A stretch of DNA of 64,000 nucleotides from Streptomyces sp. CA-210063 (GCF_024612015.1 NZ_CP102512.1:9672001-9736000); one strand, 5' to 3'. Positions 8,570 to 17,082 are shown, counted from the stretch's first letter. Made by a program: numbers and translations. The notes: a model not told the origin generated them from the letters alone.

Positions 8570-9774
8570 TGGAAGGCCTCAAGGAAGAACCGACGGGAGG
8601 CCTGCGGGTGGAGCCGGGAGGCCCGGTGCGTTCCGCCGCTCCGACCTCGGCTGATTCCGTCCCCCCGGCCTCGGCTGATTCCGTCGTTCCGGTGGCACGC
8701 CCGCGTCCCCGCCGCCGTCCGGCTTTCCACACGGTGCGTGTCGCCTCCGTGCAGTCCCTCTGTGAGGACGCCGTCGCCGTCGGTTTCGAGATCCCGGCCG
8801 AGCTGGCGGAGGAGTTCACGTTCTCGCCCGGGCAGTCGCTGACGCTGCGGCGGGAGATCGACGGGCGGGACGAGCGGCGGTCGTACTCGATCTGTTCGTC
8901 GGCCGGTACGGCGCCGCGTATCGGTGTCCGGGTCGTGCCGGGCGGTCTGTTCTCGTCGTGGCTCGTCAACGACGTACGGCCCGGCGACACCGTCGAGGTC
9001 ATGGCCCCCACGGGTTTCTTCACCCCCGACCTCGGCACCCCCGGCCACCACGTGCTGATCGCGGCGGGCTCCGGCATCACGCCCATGGTCTCCATCGCCG
9101 AGTCCGTGCTGGCCGCGGACCTCCGCTCGACCGTGACCCTCTTCTACGGCAACCGCCGCAGCGGCACGGTGATGTTCGCCGACGAACTGGCCGACCTGAA
9201 GGACCTGTATCCGGCCCGCTTCCAGTTGGCCCACGTCCTGTCCCGTGAACCCCGAGAGGCCGAGGTGCTCTCGGGCCGCCTCGACGCCGATCGGCTCTCG
9301 GCGCTCATCGGCTCCCTGGTCGACGTCGACACGGCGGACCACTGGTGGCTGTGCGGCCCGCACGGCATGGTCCGCGACGCCCAGCGGGTCCTGGCCGGAC
9401 TCGGCGTGCCGGCCGACCGCGTCCACCAGGAGCTGTTCTACGCCGACGACGAACCCGTGCGGGAGGTGCACCACGAGGAGGCCGCCGCCGAAGGCCCCGT
9501 CAGCGAGGTCACCGTCACCCTCGACGGCCGCTCCACGACCGCCGCCCTCTCCCGCGAGCGCAGCATCCTCGAAGGCGCCCAACGCACCCGCCCCGACCTG
9601 CCCTTCGCCTGCAAGGGCGGCGTCTGCGGGACCTGCCGCGCCCTGGTCACCGACGGCAAGGCCGACATGCGCCGCAACTTCGCCCTCGAACCGGCGGAGG
9701 TCGACGCGGGCTACGTCCTGACCTGCCAGTCGTACCCCGTCTCGGAGACCCTGACGGTCGACTTCGACACGTGA
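8569..9774 (+). CDS. paaE: Phenylacetyl-CoA epoxidase reductase PaaE
   Basis: 401 residues. The order is a flavin-binding ferredoxin-reductase barrel (RRSYSICSSAGTAPRIGVRV), an NAD(P) domain (LIAAGSGITPMVSIAESVL, WLCGPHGMV) and a C-terminal plant-type 2Fe-2S domain (CKGGVCGTCRALV plus a later Cys in YVLTCQSYP). It passes electrons from NADPH to the PaaA di-iron site. The first 50 residues are a low-complexity extension containing a duplicated TSADSVPP/ASADSVVP unit, longer than in the usual 350-residue PaaE. It is the last gene of the paa operon and is followed by a hairpin within a dispersed repeat. Confidence 0.94.
   Translation: MEGLKEEPTGGLRVEPGGPVRSAAPTSADSVPPASADSVVPVARPRPRRRPAFHTVRVASVQSLCEDAVAVGFEIPAELAEEFTFSPGQSLTLRREIDGRDERRSYSICSSAGTAPRIGVRVVPGGLFSSWLVNDVRPGDTVEVMAPTGFFTPDLGTPGHHVLIAAGSGITPMVSIAESVLAADLRSTVTLFYGNRRSGTVMFADELADLKDLYPARFQLAHVLSREPREAEVLSGRLDADRLSALIGSLVDVDTADHWWLCGPHGMVRDAQRVLAGLGVPADRVHQELFYADDEPVREVHHEEAAAEGPVSEVTVTLDGRSTTAALSRERSILEGAQRTRPDLPFACKGGVCGTCRALVTDGKADMRRNFALEPAEVDAGYVLTCQSYPVSETLTVDFDT
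8645..8685 (+). repeat. 24-base tandem duplication inside the paaE 5' end
   Basis: The 17-mer CCTCGGCTGATTCCGTC occurs at 8645-8661 and again at 8669-8685, a 24-base period that keeps frame and encodes an eight-residue repeat in the N-terminal extension of PaaE. Confidence 0.85.
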
Positions 9775-9795
9775 GAGCGTCCCTGAAAGACGACG

Positions 9796-9905
9796 GCCCC
9801 CGCGGGGCGAAAAGCACGGGGCGCAGCCCCTGCTTTTCAGGGGCGCGGGGCTGTGTCGACTTGCGGCTCCGCCGCGTGGGCGCGACCAGCCCCCACACAC
9901 CCGCA
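9796..9905. repeat. Streptomyces dispersed intergenic repeat, copy 2, with hairpin
   Basis: The longest copy. It holds a hairpin at 9809-9838 (GAAAAGCA and TGCTTTTC arms around GGGGC-gca-GCCCC), which could end paaE transcription. The core GGGGCGCGGGGCTGTG, CGGCTCCGCCGCGTGGGCG and CGACCAGCCCCCACACACCC follows. The same core appears in reverse orientation at 36470-36545. It lies between the convergent paaE and hmuT genes. Confidence 0.75.
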
Positions 9906-9929
9906 CACGACGACCAACCCGCCCCACCG

Positions 9930-11003
9930 TCACCCCCGATGCAACCGCTCCACCAGAATGTCGATCACCAACGGCGTACGCGGCCCGAAGCTGAGCAGCA
10001 CCCCGTCCTCAAGGTCCACCACCCGCCGGTCCATCCCGGCCGGCGTCTCCTTGATCCCGGGAATCTCCACCAGCCCGTCCACGCCGCCGACCGACTCAAG
10101 TCCCTTGCTCATCATGAGGATCACATCGGGCTGGGCCTTGACGAGGGCCTCGCTGGTGATGGGCGTGAACGGTTTGTCCAGGCCCGCGGCCACCCCGGCA
10201 TCCTCCGCCCCGGCCGCCGCGATGAGCGAGTCGGCCCCCGAGCCCTTCCCCCCGATGAGATAGACGGCGGCCGAGCCCCGCATGTACAGGAACGCCACCT
10301 TGGGCTCGCTGCCCTGGGGCACGGCAGCCCGCGCCGCCTTCAACTCGTCGGCGAAGCGCTGGTTGAGCGCCTTACCGGCGGCCGGCACCCCCAGCGCCTC
10401 CGCGACCCGTGCGGTCCGCGTGCTCACATCGGAGAGCTCGTTGGCCGGATCGAGTACGACCACGGGGATCCCGGCGTCACGGATCTGGTCGACGGCCTCA
10501 CTGGGCCCGGTGTCGGTGTCGGCGAGCACCACGGTCGGCTCCAGCGAGAGCACGCTCTCGGCGCTCACGTCGTGCGCCTTGGTCACCTGGGGAAGGTCCT
10601 TGGCCTCCTCGAAGGTCGCGGTGATGTCCCGGCCGACAACCTTGTCACCGAGACCCAGTGTGAACACGATCTCCGCGATGCCCCCGTTGAGGGGAAGGAT
10701 CCGCGAGGCGTCCTCGACGGTGACCTTCCGGCCGTCGGAGGAATCGACGGTGACGGGCAGCTTCGGCGTGGGCGCCTGACCCTCCAACGGGACGAGGGAG
10801 TTCGTCCTCAACTGCTTCTGGGCCGCGGCCGCACGGGCGCTCGCCGACGAGGGCGAGGGGTTCGCCTCCGCTGTGCCTCCCTCTTGGCCACTGCCTGCAC
10901 ATCCGGCCGCCAGCATCGCGAAAGCAACGGCGATCGCGGCAACTCCCCTTCGCCCCATGGTGAGTTGAGGTCTTCCGGACCTACGCATCGAACCGCCTTC
11001 CAT
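9930..11003 (-). CDS. hmuT: Heme ABC transporter substrate-binding lipoprotein HmuT-like
   Basis: 357 residues from the start at 11003; in-frame starts closer to the signal peptide (for example at 10988) are also possible. The signal peptide ends in the lipobox LAAGC. Next comes a Ser/Ala linker and a periplasmic-binding fold of the HmuT/BtuF type: RILPLNGGIAEIVFTLGLGD, GRDITATFEE, VAFLYMRGSAAVYLIGGKGS and GADSLI. HmuT takes heme from surface proteins and hands it to the HmuUV permease, but neither hmuU nor hmuV is present here. A DmdR-type iron box upstream is shared with the divergent surface-protein gene, which fits heme or iron supply. Confidence 0.8.
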   Translation of the reverse strand: MEGGSMRRSGRPQLTMGRRGVAAIAVAFAMLAAGCAGSGQEGGTAEANPSPSSASARAAAAQKQLRTNSLVPLEGQAPTPKLPVTVDSSDGRKVTVEDASRILPLNGGIAEIVFTLGLGDKVVGRDITATFEEAKDLPQVTKAHDVSAESVLSLEPTVVLADTDTGPSEAVDQIRDAGIPVVVLDPANELSDVSTRTARVAEALGVPAAGKALNQRFADELKAARAAVPQGSEPKVAFLYMRGSAAVYLIGGKGSGADSLIAAAGAEDAGVAAGLDKPFTPITSEALVKAQPDVILMMSKGLESVGGVDGLVEIPGIKETPAGMDRRVVDLEDGVLLSFGPRTPLVIDILVERLHRG

Positions 11004-11033
11004 GTCTACCGTTTGAACCAGGTGTTGGTTACC

Positions 11034-11052
11034 TTAGGTTAGCCTTACCTGA
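11034..11052. promoter_or_regulatory. Iron box (DmdR/DtxR-type operator) between hmuT and surface-protein gene
   Basis: TTAGGTTAGCCTTACCTGA closely matches the 19-base actinobacterial iron box, TTAGGTTAGGCTnACCTAA. It sits between the divergent hmuT-like gene (start 11003) and the LASTG-anchored surface gene (start 11060-11081), so Fe-loaded DmdR would repress both. Confidence 0.88.
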
Positions 11053-11080
11053 GTTTCCTATGGTGGGAGTGCTGACACCG

Positions 11081-11869
11081 ATGCACAGATGTGGCCTACG
11101 AGCCCTACGAGCCGCCCCGGCGGCCGTCGCCGTCGCGAGTGCCCTGATCCTCTTCCCGGCCCCCTCGGCGGTGGCCGCCGGCGGCTCGGCGACCGGCCCC
11201 GAGAACCAGAAGCTCACCGTCTCCACGTCCTCCGGACTCGACCCGGACGGCGAGACGGTCACCGTGTCCGGCACCGGCTACAACACCGAGAAGGGCATCT
11301 ACGTCGCCTTCTGTGTGGACAACGGCGCGGGCAAGACCCCCACACCCTGCATCGGCGGCGTCGACATGTCCGGCGACTCCGGCGCCTCGGTGTGGATCTC
11401 CTCCAACCCGCCTTCGTACGGGGAGGGGTTGGCCGAGCCGTACAAGGGCAGCGGGCACAAGGGCACGTTCTCCGTGCGGATCAAGGTGCGGGCCAAGGAC
11501 GCCAACACCGACTGCGCCAAGTCCGGCGTGACCTGCTCCGTGATCACCCGCAACGACCACACCCGGGGCGGCGACCAGAGCCAGACGGTCCGTATCCCGG
11601 TGACCTTCGCCGGAACCGGCAGTGACAGCGACTCCGGCACCGACAGTACGGCGACCCCGTCGGCCGGTACGGGTGCGACGACCACCGCCGGCAGCAGCGG
11701 TACGACGAGCGACACGGACACCTCGGACGACCCGCTGGCCAGCACGGGCAGCGCCGCCGTGCCGCTCGGCATCACCGCGGCCGGGCTGGTCGCGGCAGGC
11801 GGGGCGGCCTGGGGCTGGGCCCGCCGACGCCGTACCGCCACCGCGCCCGGCAGCGCGGGCCCGAGCTGA
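11081..11869 (+). CDS. Iron-regulated LASTG-anchored surface protein with one neocarzinostatin-like domain
   Basis: 262 residues from the ATG at 11081; an in-frame ATG at 11060 lies only seven bases after the iron box and has no ribosome site. Order: signal peptide ending near AVAAG; one beta-rich domain with four cysteines (YVAFCVDNGAGKTPTPCIGG and DCAKSGVTCSVITRNDH); a Thr/Ser/Gly linker; LASTG, a hydrophobic helix and RRRR. The tail is a class E sortase signal for covalent attachment to peptidoglycan. Cysteine spacing and strand pattern recall the neocarzinostatin fold; this is my inference. The neighbours suggest a role in heme capture, not shown by sequence alone. Confidence 0.75.
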   Translation: MHRCGLRALRAAPAAVAVASALILFPAPSAVAAGGSATGPENQKLTVSTSSGLDPDGETVTVSGTGYNTEKGIYVAFCVDNGAGKTPTPCIGGVDMSGDSGASVWISSNPPSYGEGLAEPYKGSGHKGTFSVRIKVRAKDANTDCAKSGVTCSVITRNDHTRGGDQSQTVRIPVTFAGTGSDSDSGTDSTATPSAGTGATTTAGSSGTTSDTDTSDDPLASTGSAAVPLGITAAGLVAAGGAAWGWARRRRTATAPGSAGPS

Positions 11870-11968
11870 CGGCAGGTCAGGGTCAGTCGTACACAAGCCA
11901 GTTGACTCCCCGCCCGAGGCGGGGTGTCCCGTCGGCCTCACGGCCGACATTCCAGGGAGGACTTCGAC

Positions 11969-12952
11969 GTGATGAACAGACCTGGTGCCGCGGTGACAGT
12001 GGCGGGCGCGTTGCTCACCCTGCTCTGCCAGGGCACGGCGACGGCACAGGAGGGGGCGGCCTCACGTGAGGTGTCCGGCGGATACGCGAGCTGGGGCCCG
12101 ACCTTCGAGGCGTCCACCGGCGCCGACGCGACGGTGACGGCCGGGGCGCCCGCCGTACGCGGCTCCGGCGGCCGGACCTGGTTCCCGGTCGACGGCGGCA
12201 ACGCGGCCCCGGCCGCCGGGGACGCGGACGTCGACCTGGACGGCTCCATCCGCCTGGCCGGGGTCGGCGCCGACACCCTGACCCTCGGCGAGCTGCGCCT
12301 GCGGCTGGACGGCGGCACCGGCACCCTACGGGTGCGCGCCGAACGGGCGGGGGAGAGCGGCGACTTGACGTTGGCAGAGGTCGGCACGGGTGCCACCGCG
12401 CCGACCGTACGCAGCGGCGGCGCGACCTGGTCCGGCCTGCGTGTGTCGCTGACCGCCGAGGGCGCCGAACTGCTCGCCGAATGGAGTGGTCGGCCGTACA
12501 CGGCAGGCGACGAACTCGCCCCGCTCGACGTGACCGTGGGCACCGGCACCTCAGGGACCGGCGAACCGCAGGACGGGACCGCCGACGACGCGTCCTCACC
12601 CGCCTCGGACGCGAGCGACACGTCGGCAGGGTCCGCGGAAGCCGCCGAGGTCGAGGCCGAGGCCGAACAGGGCACCGTGGCGGCCCCGTCCGCGGCCGTG
12701 GAACGCGTGAGCCTGGCCCCGGGTGCCGGACAACGGGTCACCGGCGAAGGCTTCGAGCCGGGTGAGGTCGTGCTGGTCGCGATCGACGACGACACCCGCT
12801 TTCAGGCCGTGGCCGACGACTCGGGCGAGGTCGCCCGCGACTTCCCGGTGTACGACAGCGCGACCGAGGGCGCGCACACGGTTCGGCTGTACTCCGTGAC
12901 CGGTGGCCGCGAGGCCGTGTCGGAGTTCACCGTGTTGACAAAGAGATCATGA
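11969..12952 (+). CDS. Secreted HtaA-like heme-binding domain protein
   Basis: 327 residues from a GTG at 11969 (AGGGAGG eight bases upstream; the ATG at 11972 is possible). After a signal peptide ending about ATAQ, residues about 35-170 resemble a divergent HtaA domain: SGGYASWGPTFEAS, a GAPAVRGSGGRTWFPVDGG strand pair, DVDLDGSIRLAG and TLGELRLRLDGGTGTLRVR. HtaA domains bind heme in Corynebacterium through conserved Tyr/His, of which few are obvious here. An acidic Ser/Ala/Glu linker leads to a C-terminal Ig-like domain (VTGEGFEPGEVVLVAIDDDT). There is no wall-sorting signal or C-terminal helix, so it may be released or held by partners. Confidence 0.6.
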   Translation: MMNRPGAAVTVAGALLTLLCQGTATAQEGAASREVSGGYASWGPTFEASTGADATVTAGAPAVRGSGGRTWFPVDGGNAAPAAGDADVDLDGSIRLAGVGADTLTLGELRLRLDGGTGTLRVRAERAGESGDLTLAEVGTGATAPTVRSGGATWSGLRVSLTAEGAELLAEWSGRPYTAGDELAPLDVTVGTGTSGTGEPQDGTADDASSPASDASDTSAGSAEAAEVEAEAEQGTVAAPSAAVERVSLAPGAGQRVTGEGFEPGEVVLVAIDDDTRFQAVADDSGEVARDFPVYDSATEGAHTVRLYSVTGGREAVSEFTVLTKRS

Positions 12953-12956
12953 AAGC

Positions 12957-12979
12957 ACTTAGGTAAGGCTTACCTAAGT
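12957..12979. promoter_or_regulatory. Iron box, perfect 23-base palindrome
   Basis: Arms ACTTAGGTAAG and CTTACCTAAGT flank a single G, giving perfect symmetry over 23 bases and a full match to the DmdR/DtxR box core. It begins five bases after the HtaA-like stop and ends 30 bases before the next gene, so the downstream genes have their own iron-controlled promoter. Confidence 0.92.
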
Positions 12980-13009
12980 ATCGCAGTCTTCGAGAAAGGT
13001 CCTCTCCCG

Positions 13010-13549
13010 ATGAGAGTCGTTCCTTCCGCCCGCACCGCCGCCCGCGCCGGTCTCGCCGTCGCCGCCTCCGCCGCTCTGACCCTGGGCCTCGCCACCTCGG
13101 CCTCCGCCGCCACCTCGACCCGCACGATCGTCGACGGCGGCACGACCTACAGCCTGTCCCTGACCGCGCCGAACACGGCTGCCGCGTCGGGCCAGGTCAT
13201 CACCGTCTCCGGCTCCGGCTACAACACCGGCCAGGGCATCTACGTCGGCCTCTGCGTCGTCGACGGCGCCCAGGGCGCCAACAAGCCCACCCCCTGCCTC
13301 GGCGGCCAGGACGAGGACGGCTCGACCGGTGCCTCGCACTGGATCAACAACACCTTCGGCGGCCTGTTCGCCAACAGCTCCAGGTTCGGCACGGGCGGCA
13401 CCTTCAGCGTGAACATCTACGTCAAGGCCACCCTCGAAGACGGCAGCGTCTGCGGCGAGGACGTCACCTGCGCGGTGGTGACCCGCGCCGACCACTTCGA
13501 CACCAACGACCGCAACTACGACGTCCACGCCCCCCTCGCCTTCCAGTAA
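13010..13549 (+). CDS. Secreted single neocarzinostatin-like domain protein, iron-regulated
   Basis: 179 residues. The signal peptide ends at ATSASAA. The rest is a single domain homologous to that of the LASTG protein upstream: ITVSGSGYNTGQGIYVGLCV, PTPCLGGQDEDG and VCGEDVTCAVVTRADHF. It keeps the four cysteines, spaced for two disulfides. There is no anchor, so the protein should be secreted free. The perfect iron box lies 30 bases upstream and a strong hairpin terminator lies just after the stop, so it is probably a separate, highly iron-regulated transcript. Confidence 0.75.
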   Translation: MRVVPSARTAARAGLAVAASAALTLGLATSASAATSTRTIVDGGTTYSLSLTAPNTAAASGQVITVSGSGYNTGQGIYVGLCVVDGAQGANKPTPCLGGQDEDGSTGASHWINNTFGGLFANSSRFGTGGTFSVNIYVKATLEDGSVCGEDVTCAVVTRADHFDTNDRNYDVHAPLAFQ

Positions 13550-13559
13550 CCACTCACCA

Positions 13560-13589
13560 GGCCGGGCCCCTTCACCCAGGGGCCCGGCC
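13560..13589 (+). terminator. Hairpin terminator after the secreted single-domain gene
   Basis: Perfect 11-base stem, GGCCGGGCCCC and GGGGCCCGGCC, around an eight-base loop, starting 11 bases after the stop at 13549. There is no U-run, as is usual in Streptomyces. Confidence 0.8.
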
Positions 13590-13635
13590 CTCGGCGTCCC
13601 CCGGGTGCGGGGCGCACCCGACGAATGAGGAATCC

Positions 13636-16263
13636 ATGACAGAGGACACGACGGACCGGCGGTGGCCGGGCCGCGCGGCCGGACTGCGGCTCAGACGCCC
13701 CGCGGCGCTGCTCGGAGCCGCCGCCCTGGTGGCCGCCGCGGTCACCGCCGTCACGGTGAGCACCGCCGCCCAGGCCGCCGACACCCCCAGGACGGGCCTC
13801 GGCAAGGACGGTCAGAAACTGACCGTCTCCGCCTCCGCCAACCTGGACCCCGACGGCGAGACGCTGAAGGTCACCGGCTCCGGCTACGACGCGACGAAGG
13901 CCATCTACGTGGCCCTCTGCCGGGACAACGGCGACGGCAAGATCCCCACCCCGTGCATCGGCGGCGCCGACGAGAACGGCACCGGCAACTCCTCGCAGTG
14001 GATCGTCCCCGAGGGCGACGAATACGCGGGCGACCTCGCCCTCACGTGGGGCCCGGGCGGCACCTTCGACGTCGAGATCGCCGTCAAGGCCAAGGACAAC
14101 GGCGTCGACTGCACCCAGGTCGTCTGCTCGGTCGTCACCCGCGTCGACCACCGCAACTCCGGCGACCGCTCCCAGGACGTCCACGTGCCCGTCACCTTCG
14201 AGGGCCAGGACACCGGCGACGGGGACGGCGATGGCGTGGACGTGCCCGCCGGCACGGTCAGCTATGTCGAGTCCGCCGCGTTCACCGCGGCCGGCGAGGT
14301 CAAGGACCTCCTCCTGCACCCCGAGTCCGGCAAGCTGTACGCCGGTTCCGAGGACTTCGTCGACACCGGGGACGTCAACGAGCGCGGCCTGCACGCCCTC
14401 GACGCGGCCGACGGCAAGAGCCTCAGCCACATCTCCCAGGCCCCCGGCTCGGGCGGCGCCCTCGGCCCCCGCAACGTCTCGATGATCGCCGCCCCGCTCG
14501 CCGGCGACGGCGTCGTCTTCCACTACCCGCTGCGCGGCATCGGCACGGCCAAGGACGGCGACACGGCGGCCGCCGGCAAGTGGCTCGCGGGCGGCACCGT
14601 CACCGGAGTCGGCCCGGGCACCAAGGACTCCACCGTCCTGGTCGCCCAGGGCGCCCAGCTCTCCGAGGTCGACATCGCCACTGGCCTCCCCCTCGACAAC
14701 CGAACCCTCACCATCGAGGGCGCCTCCCTGCTCGGCGTCGACAAGGCCCACGGCGCGGCCTGGTCCGCCGGGTCCGACGGCGGCGACCTGCGCCGCGTCG
14801 ACACCGGTACCTTCACGGTCACCGCCACCGCCGAACTCCCGGCCGCCTCCGTCGGGTTCGTCGAGGCCGACCCCGCCACCGGCAACGTCTGGGTGGGCAG
14901 CGGGAACTCCGTCCGCGTGTACGACAAGGACGCCAAGCTCCTGAAGACCGTCGACGGGCCGGACGAGGCCGTCGACATCGCCTTCGACACCACCACCGGG
15001 CGCGCCTTCGTCGTCTGGCAGGACAACGGCGACTCCGGCGACGGCGGCGACAACACCAGCCACCTGGGCGTGTACGACACCGCCGGCTACGCGGAGGCCG
15101 CCACATCCACGAAGCTGGCGGACAACAACTCCCAGGTCGGCGAGGCCTCCGTCGCGGTCGCCCCGGGCGGCACCAGCGTCTACGTCAGCAGCCCCTTCGA
15201 GGGTGAGATCACCAAGCTCGACCGCCGGATGTCCCCCAAGGTGACCCAGTCCCCGACCGACCGGACCGTGGCCCCGGGCGACGAGGTCTCGTTCGTCGCG
15301 GCGGCCGAGGGCACCCCCGAACCCACCGTGGCGTGGGAGGTCAGCGTCAACGGCGGCCAGACCTGGTCCGCGATCGAGGGCGCGACGAAGAACACGTACT
15401 CCTTCACCGCCAAGGCGGCGCACGACGGCTACGCGTACCGCGCGGTGTTCACCAACTCCGTCGGCGTCACCCGCACTTCACCCTTCACGCTCACCGTCAC
15501 CGAGGCCGACGACAGCACCGGCGGCGGCGACGGCGACGGGGACGGTGAGGGCAGCGAGCCCTCCGGCACGAAGACCGTCACCGGCTCCGACGGCCAGAAG
15601 CTCACCGTCACCCCGGTCAACAACCTCGCCACCGAGAACCAGACCCTGAAGGTCACCGGCTCAGGCTACGACGAGGAGAAGGGCATCTACGTCGCCCTGT
15701 GCGTCGACAACGGCGACGGCGAACTGCCCACGCCGTGCATCGGCGGCGTCGACATGACCGGCGAGTCGCACTCGTCCGCGTGGATCTCCTCCAACCCGCC
15801 GGACTACGGCGAGGAGCTGGCGACCCCGTACGAGGACGGCGGCAAGTTCGAGGTCGAGCTGACCATCGACGCCAAGGACGAGTACACCGACTGCTTCAAG
15901 GCCACGTGTGTCCTCGCCACCCGCGCCGACCACACCCTGTCCGGCGACCGCTCGCAGGACGTCAAGGTCCCGGTCGCCTTCGTCGGCCAGGACCCGGTGG
16001 ACACCGACGACGAGGGTGACGGCGACAGCGCCGGTGGCACGTCCACCGGCGGCGGCTCCAGCAGCGGTTCGACGTCCGGTGGCAGTGGCACGACCGGCGG
16101 CTCCAGCAGCACGGGCGGCTCCACCACCACCGGCGACGACGGCAGCCTCGCCTCCACCGGCCTGACCGTCCTCGGCGTGGCCGCCTCGGCCGCCGCGCTG
16201 ACGGTGACGGGCTGGATCCTCCACCGACGAGCCCGGGGAATGGGCCGAGACACGGCGTCCTGA
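13636..16263 (+). CDS. Large LASTG-anchored surface protein: two neocarzinostatin-like domains, propeller-like and Ig-like domains
   Basis: 875 residues. Order: signal peptide to about residue 50 (TAAQAAD); first four-cysteine domain (YVALCRDNGDGKIPTPCIGG, DCTQVVCSVVTRVDHR); a propeller-like region of about 310 residues with repeated blades (LLLHPESGKLYAGSED, VDIAFDTTTGRAFVVWQDNG, SVAVAPGGTSVYVSSPFEGE); an Ig-like domain (RTVAPGDEVSFVAAAEGTPE); second four-cysteine domain (YVALCVDNGDGELPTPCIGG, DCFKATCVLATRADHT); Gly/Ser/Thr linker; LASTG, hydrophobic helix and basic tail. It should be fixed to peptidoglycan by sortase. Lies 86 bases beyond the preceding gene, across a terminator, so it may use read-through or its own promoter. 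Sharing its repeated domain with two iron-box genes argues for one heme/iron-linked function. Confidence 0.75.
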   Translation: MTEDTTDRRWPGRAAGLRLRRPAALLGAAALVAAAVTAVTVSTAAQAADTPRTGLGKDGQKLTVSASANLDPDGETLKVTGSGYDATKAIYVALCRDNGDGKIPTPCIGGADENGTGNSSQWIVPEGDEYAGDLALTWGPGGTFDVEIAVKAKDNGVDCTQVVCSVVTRVDHRNSGDRSQDVHVPVTFEGQDTGDGDGDGVDVPAGTVSYVESAAFTAAGEVKDLLLHPESGKLYAGSEDFVDTGDVNERGLHALDAADGKSLSHISQAPGSGGALGPRNVSMIAAPLAGDGVVFHYPLRGIGTAKDGDTAAAGKWLAGGTVTGVGPGTKDSTVLVAQGAQLSEVDIATGLPLDNRTLTIEGASLLGVDKAHGAAWSAGSDGGDLRRVDTGTFTVTATAELPAASVGFVEADPATGNVWVGSGNSVRVYDKDAKLLKTVDGPDEAVDIAFDTTTGRAFVVWQDNGDSGDGGDNTSHLGVYDTAGYAEAATSTKLADNNSQVGEASVAVAPGGTSVYVSSPFEGEITKLDRRMSPKVTQSPTDRTVAPGDEVSFVAAAEGTPEPTVAWEVSVNGGQTWSAIEGATKNTYSFTAKAAHDGYAYRAVFTNSVGVTRTSPFTLTVTEADDSTGGGDGDGDGEGSEPSGTKTVTGSDGQKLTVTPVNNLATENQTLKVTGSGYDEEKGIYVALCVDNGDGELPTPCIGGVDMTGESHSSAWISSNPPDYGEELATPYEDGGKFEVELTIDAKDEYTDCFKATCVLATRADHTLSGDRSQDVKVPVAFVGQDPVDTDDEGDGDSAGGTSTGGGSSSGSTSGGSGTTGGSSSTGGSTTTGDDGSLASTGLTVLGVAASAAALTVTGWILHRRARGMGRDTAS

Positions 16264-16293
16264 GCCACCGGAGCAAGAGCGGCAGCGAGAACC

Positions 16294-16332
16294 GGAGCCC
16301 GGTCCGCCGACACGTTCGGCTGACCGGGCTCC
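16294..16332. terminator. Bidirectional hairpin terminator
   Basis: Perfect 11-base stem GGAGCCCGGTC and GACCGGGCTCC around a 17-base loop, between the convergent surface-protein and Lrp genes. Confidence 0.8.
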
Positions 16333-16355
16333 GGGCGTCTCACCCCGATGCCATG

Positions 16356-16868
16356 TCAGTTCTTCGCAGGCCTGCCCGCCGCCGAGCCGATCGACTCGAC
16401 CAACGGCGACAGTCGGTACGGCACCCGCTCCCTGAGCGCCACCTCCGTACGCGTGCGCACCACGCCCGGCAGGCTGATCAGCGCCTGGATCACGTCCTCC
16501 AGATGCGCGTTGTCCCGGGCCACGACCCGTGTCAGGAGGTCGCCGCCGCCCGTGATCGAGAACGCCTCGATGATCTCCGGTACGGCCGCCAGCGCGTCGC
16601 CCACGTCGTCGAGGTGCCCCTGGGTCACCTCGATGTGCACGAAGGCGAGCACCGGATGGCCGAGTGCGGCGGGGGAGAGCGACGGACCCGTGCCGGTGAT
16701 CACACCATCGCGTTCCAGACGGTCGAGGCGGGCCTGGAGGGTGCCCCGGGCCACGCCGAGGATGCGGGCGTACTCGCGCACGCTGGTGCGCGGCTGGTCC
16801 AGCAGCAGCCGCAGGATGCGGGTGTCGAGCTCGTCCACGGCCATGGTCCGTTGGCTTCCCTCCGCCAT
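16356..16868 (-). CDS. Lrp/AsnC family transcriptional regulator
   Basis: 170 residues from the ATG at 16868; a second ATG at 16844 gives the more usual MAVDELDTRILRLL start and may be the true one. An N-terminal winged helix-turn-helix (TSVREYARILGVARGTLQAR) is followed by the RAM/AsnC effector domain (HPVLAFVHIEVTQGHLDDVG, ITGGGDLLTRVVARD). Such proteins bind amino acids or related ligands and act as octamers. It is divergent from the FUSC gene, and an imperfect dyad lies just upstream of its start, so autoregulation is likely. Confidence 0.9.
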   Translation of the reverse strand: MAEGSQRTMAVDELDTRILRLLLDQPRTSVREYARILGVARGTLQARLDRLERDGVITGTGPSLSPAALGHPVLAFVHIEVTQGHLDDVGDALAAVPEIIEAFSITGGGDLLTRVVARDNAHLEDVIQALISLPGVVRTRTEVALRERVPYRLSPLVESIGSAAGRPAKN

Positions 16869-16883
16869 TCGGTGATCACGAAA

Positions 16884-16902
16884 ACTGTACCAATGGACCA
16901 GT
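16884..16902. promoter_or_regulatory. Imperfect dyad upstream of the Lrp gene
   Basis: ACTGTACCAATGGACCAGT has ACTG/CAGT ends and GTAC/GGAC inner parts, 16 bases upstream of the regulator start. It has the shape of Lrp/AsnC sites, and self-binding is inferred from position only. Confidence 0.4.
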
Positions 16903-17082
16903 GAACCGGATGCCGGTTGAGCCATCGTCACTCTGGTGCTTTCCTGGGGGACATCCATGGCGCCGCGCAGCGCAGGACGGCAATGAGGCCGGTCCGTGCC
17001 CGCGGCGCCATTTCCATGCCGTGACGGCGTGGTCGTGTCCGGACTGGCTGAAGCTGAACGGGAGAGGGGCGGGCGGCCCACG

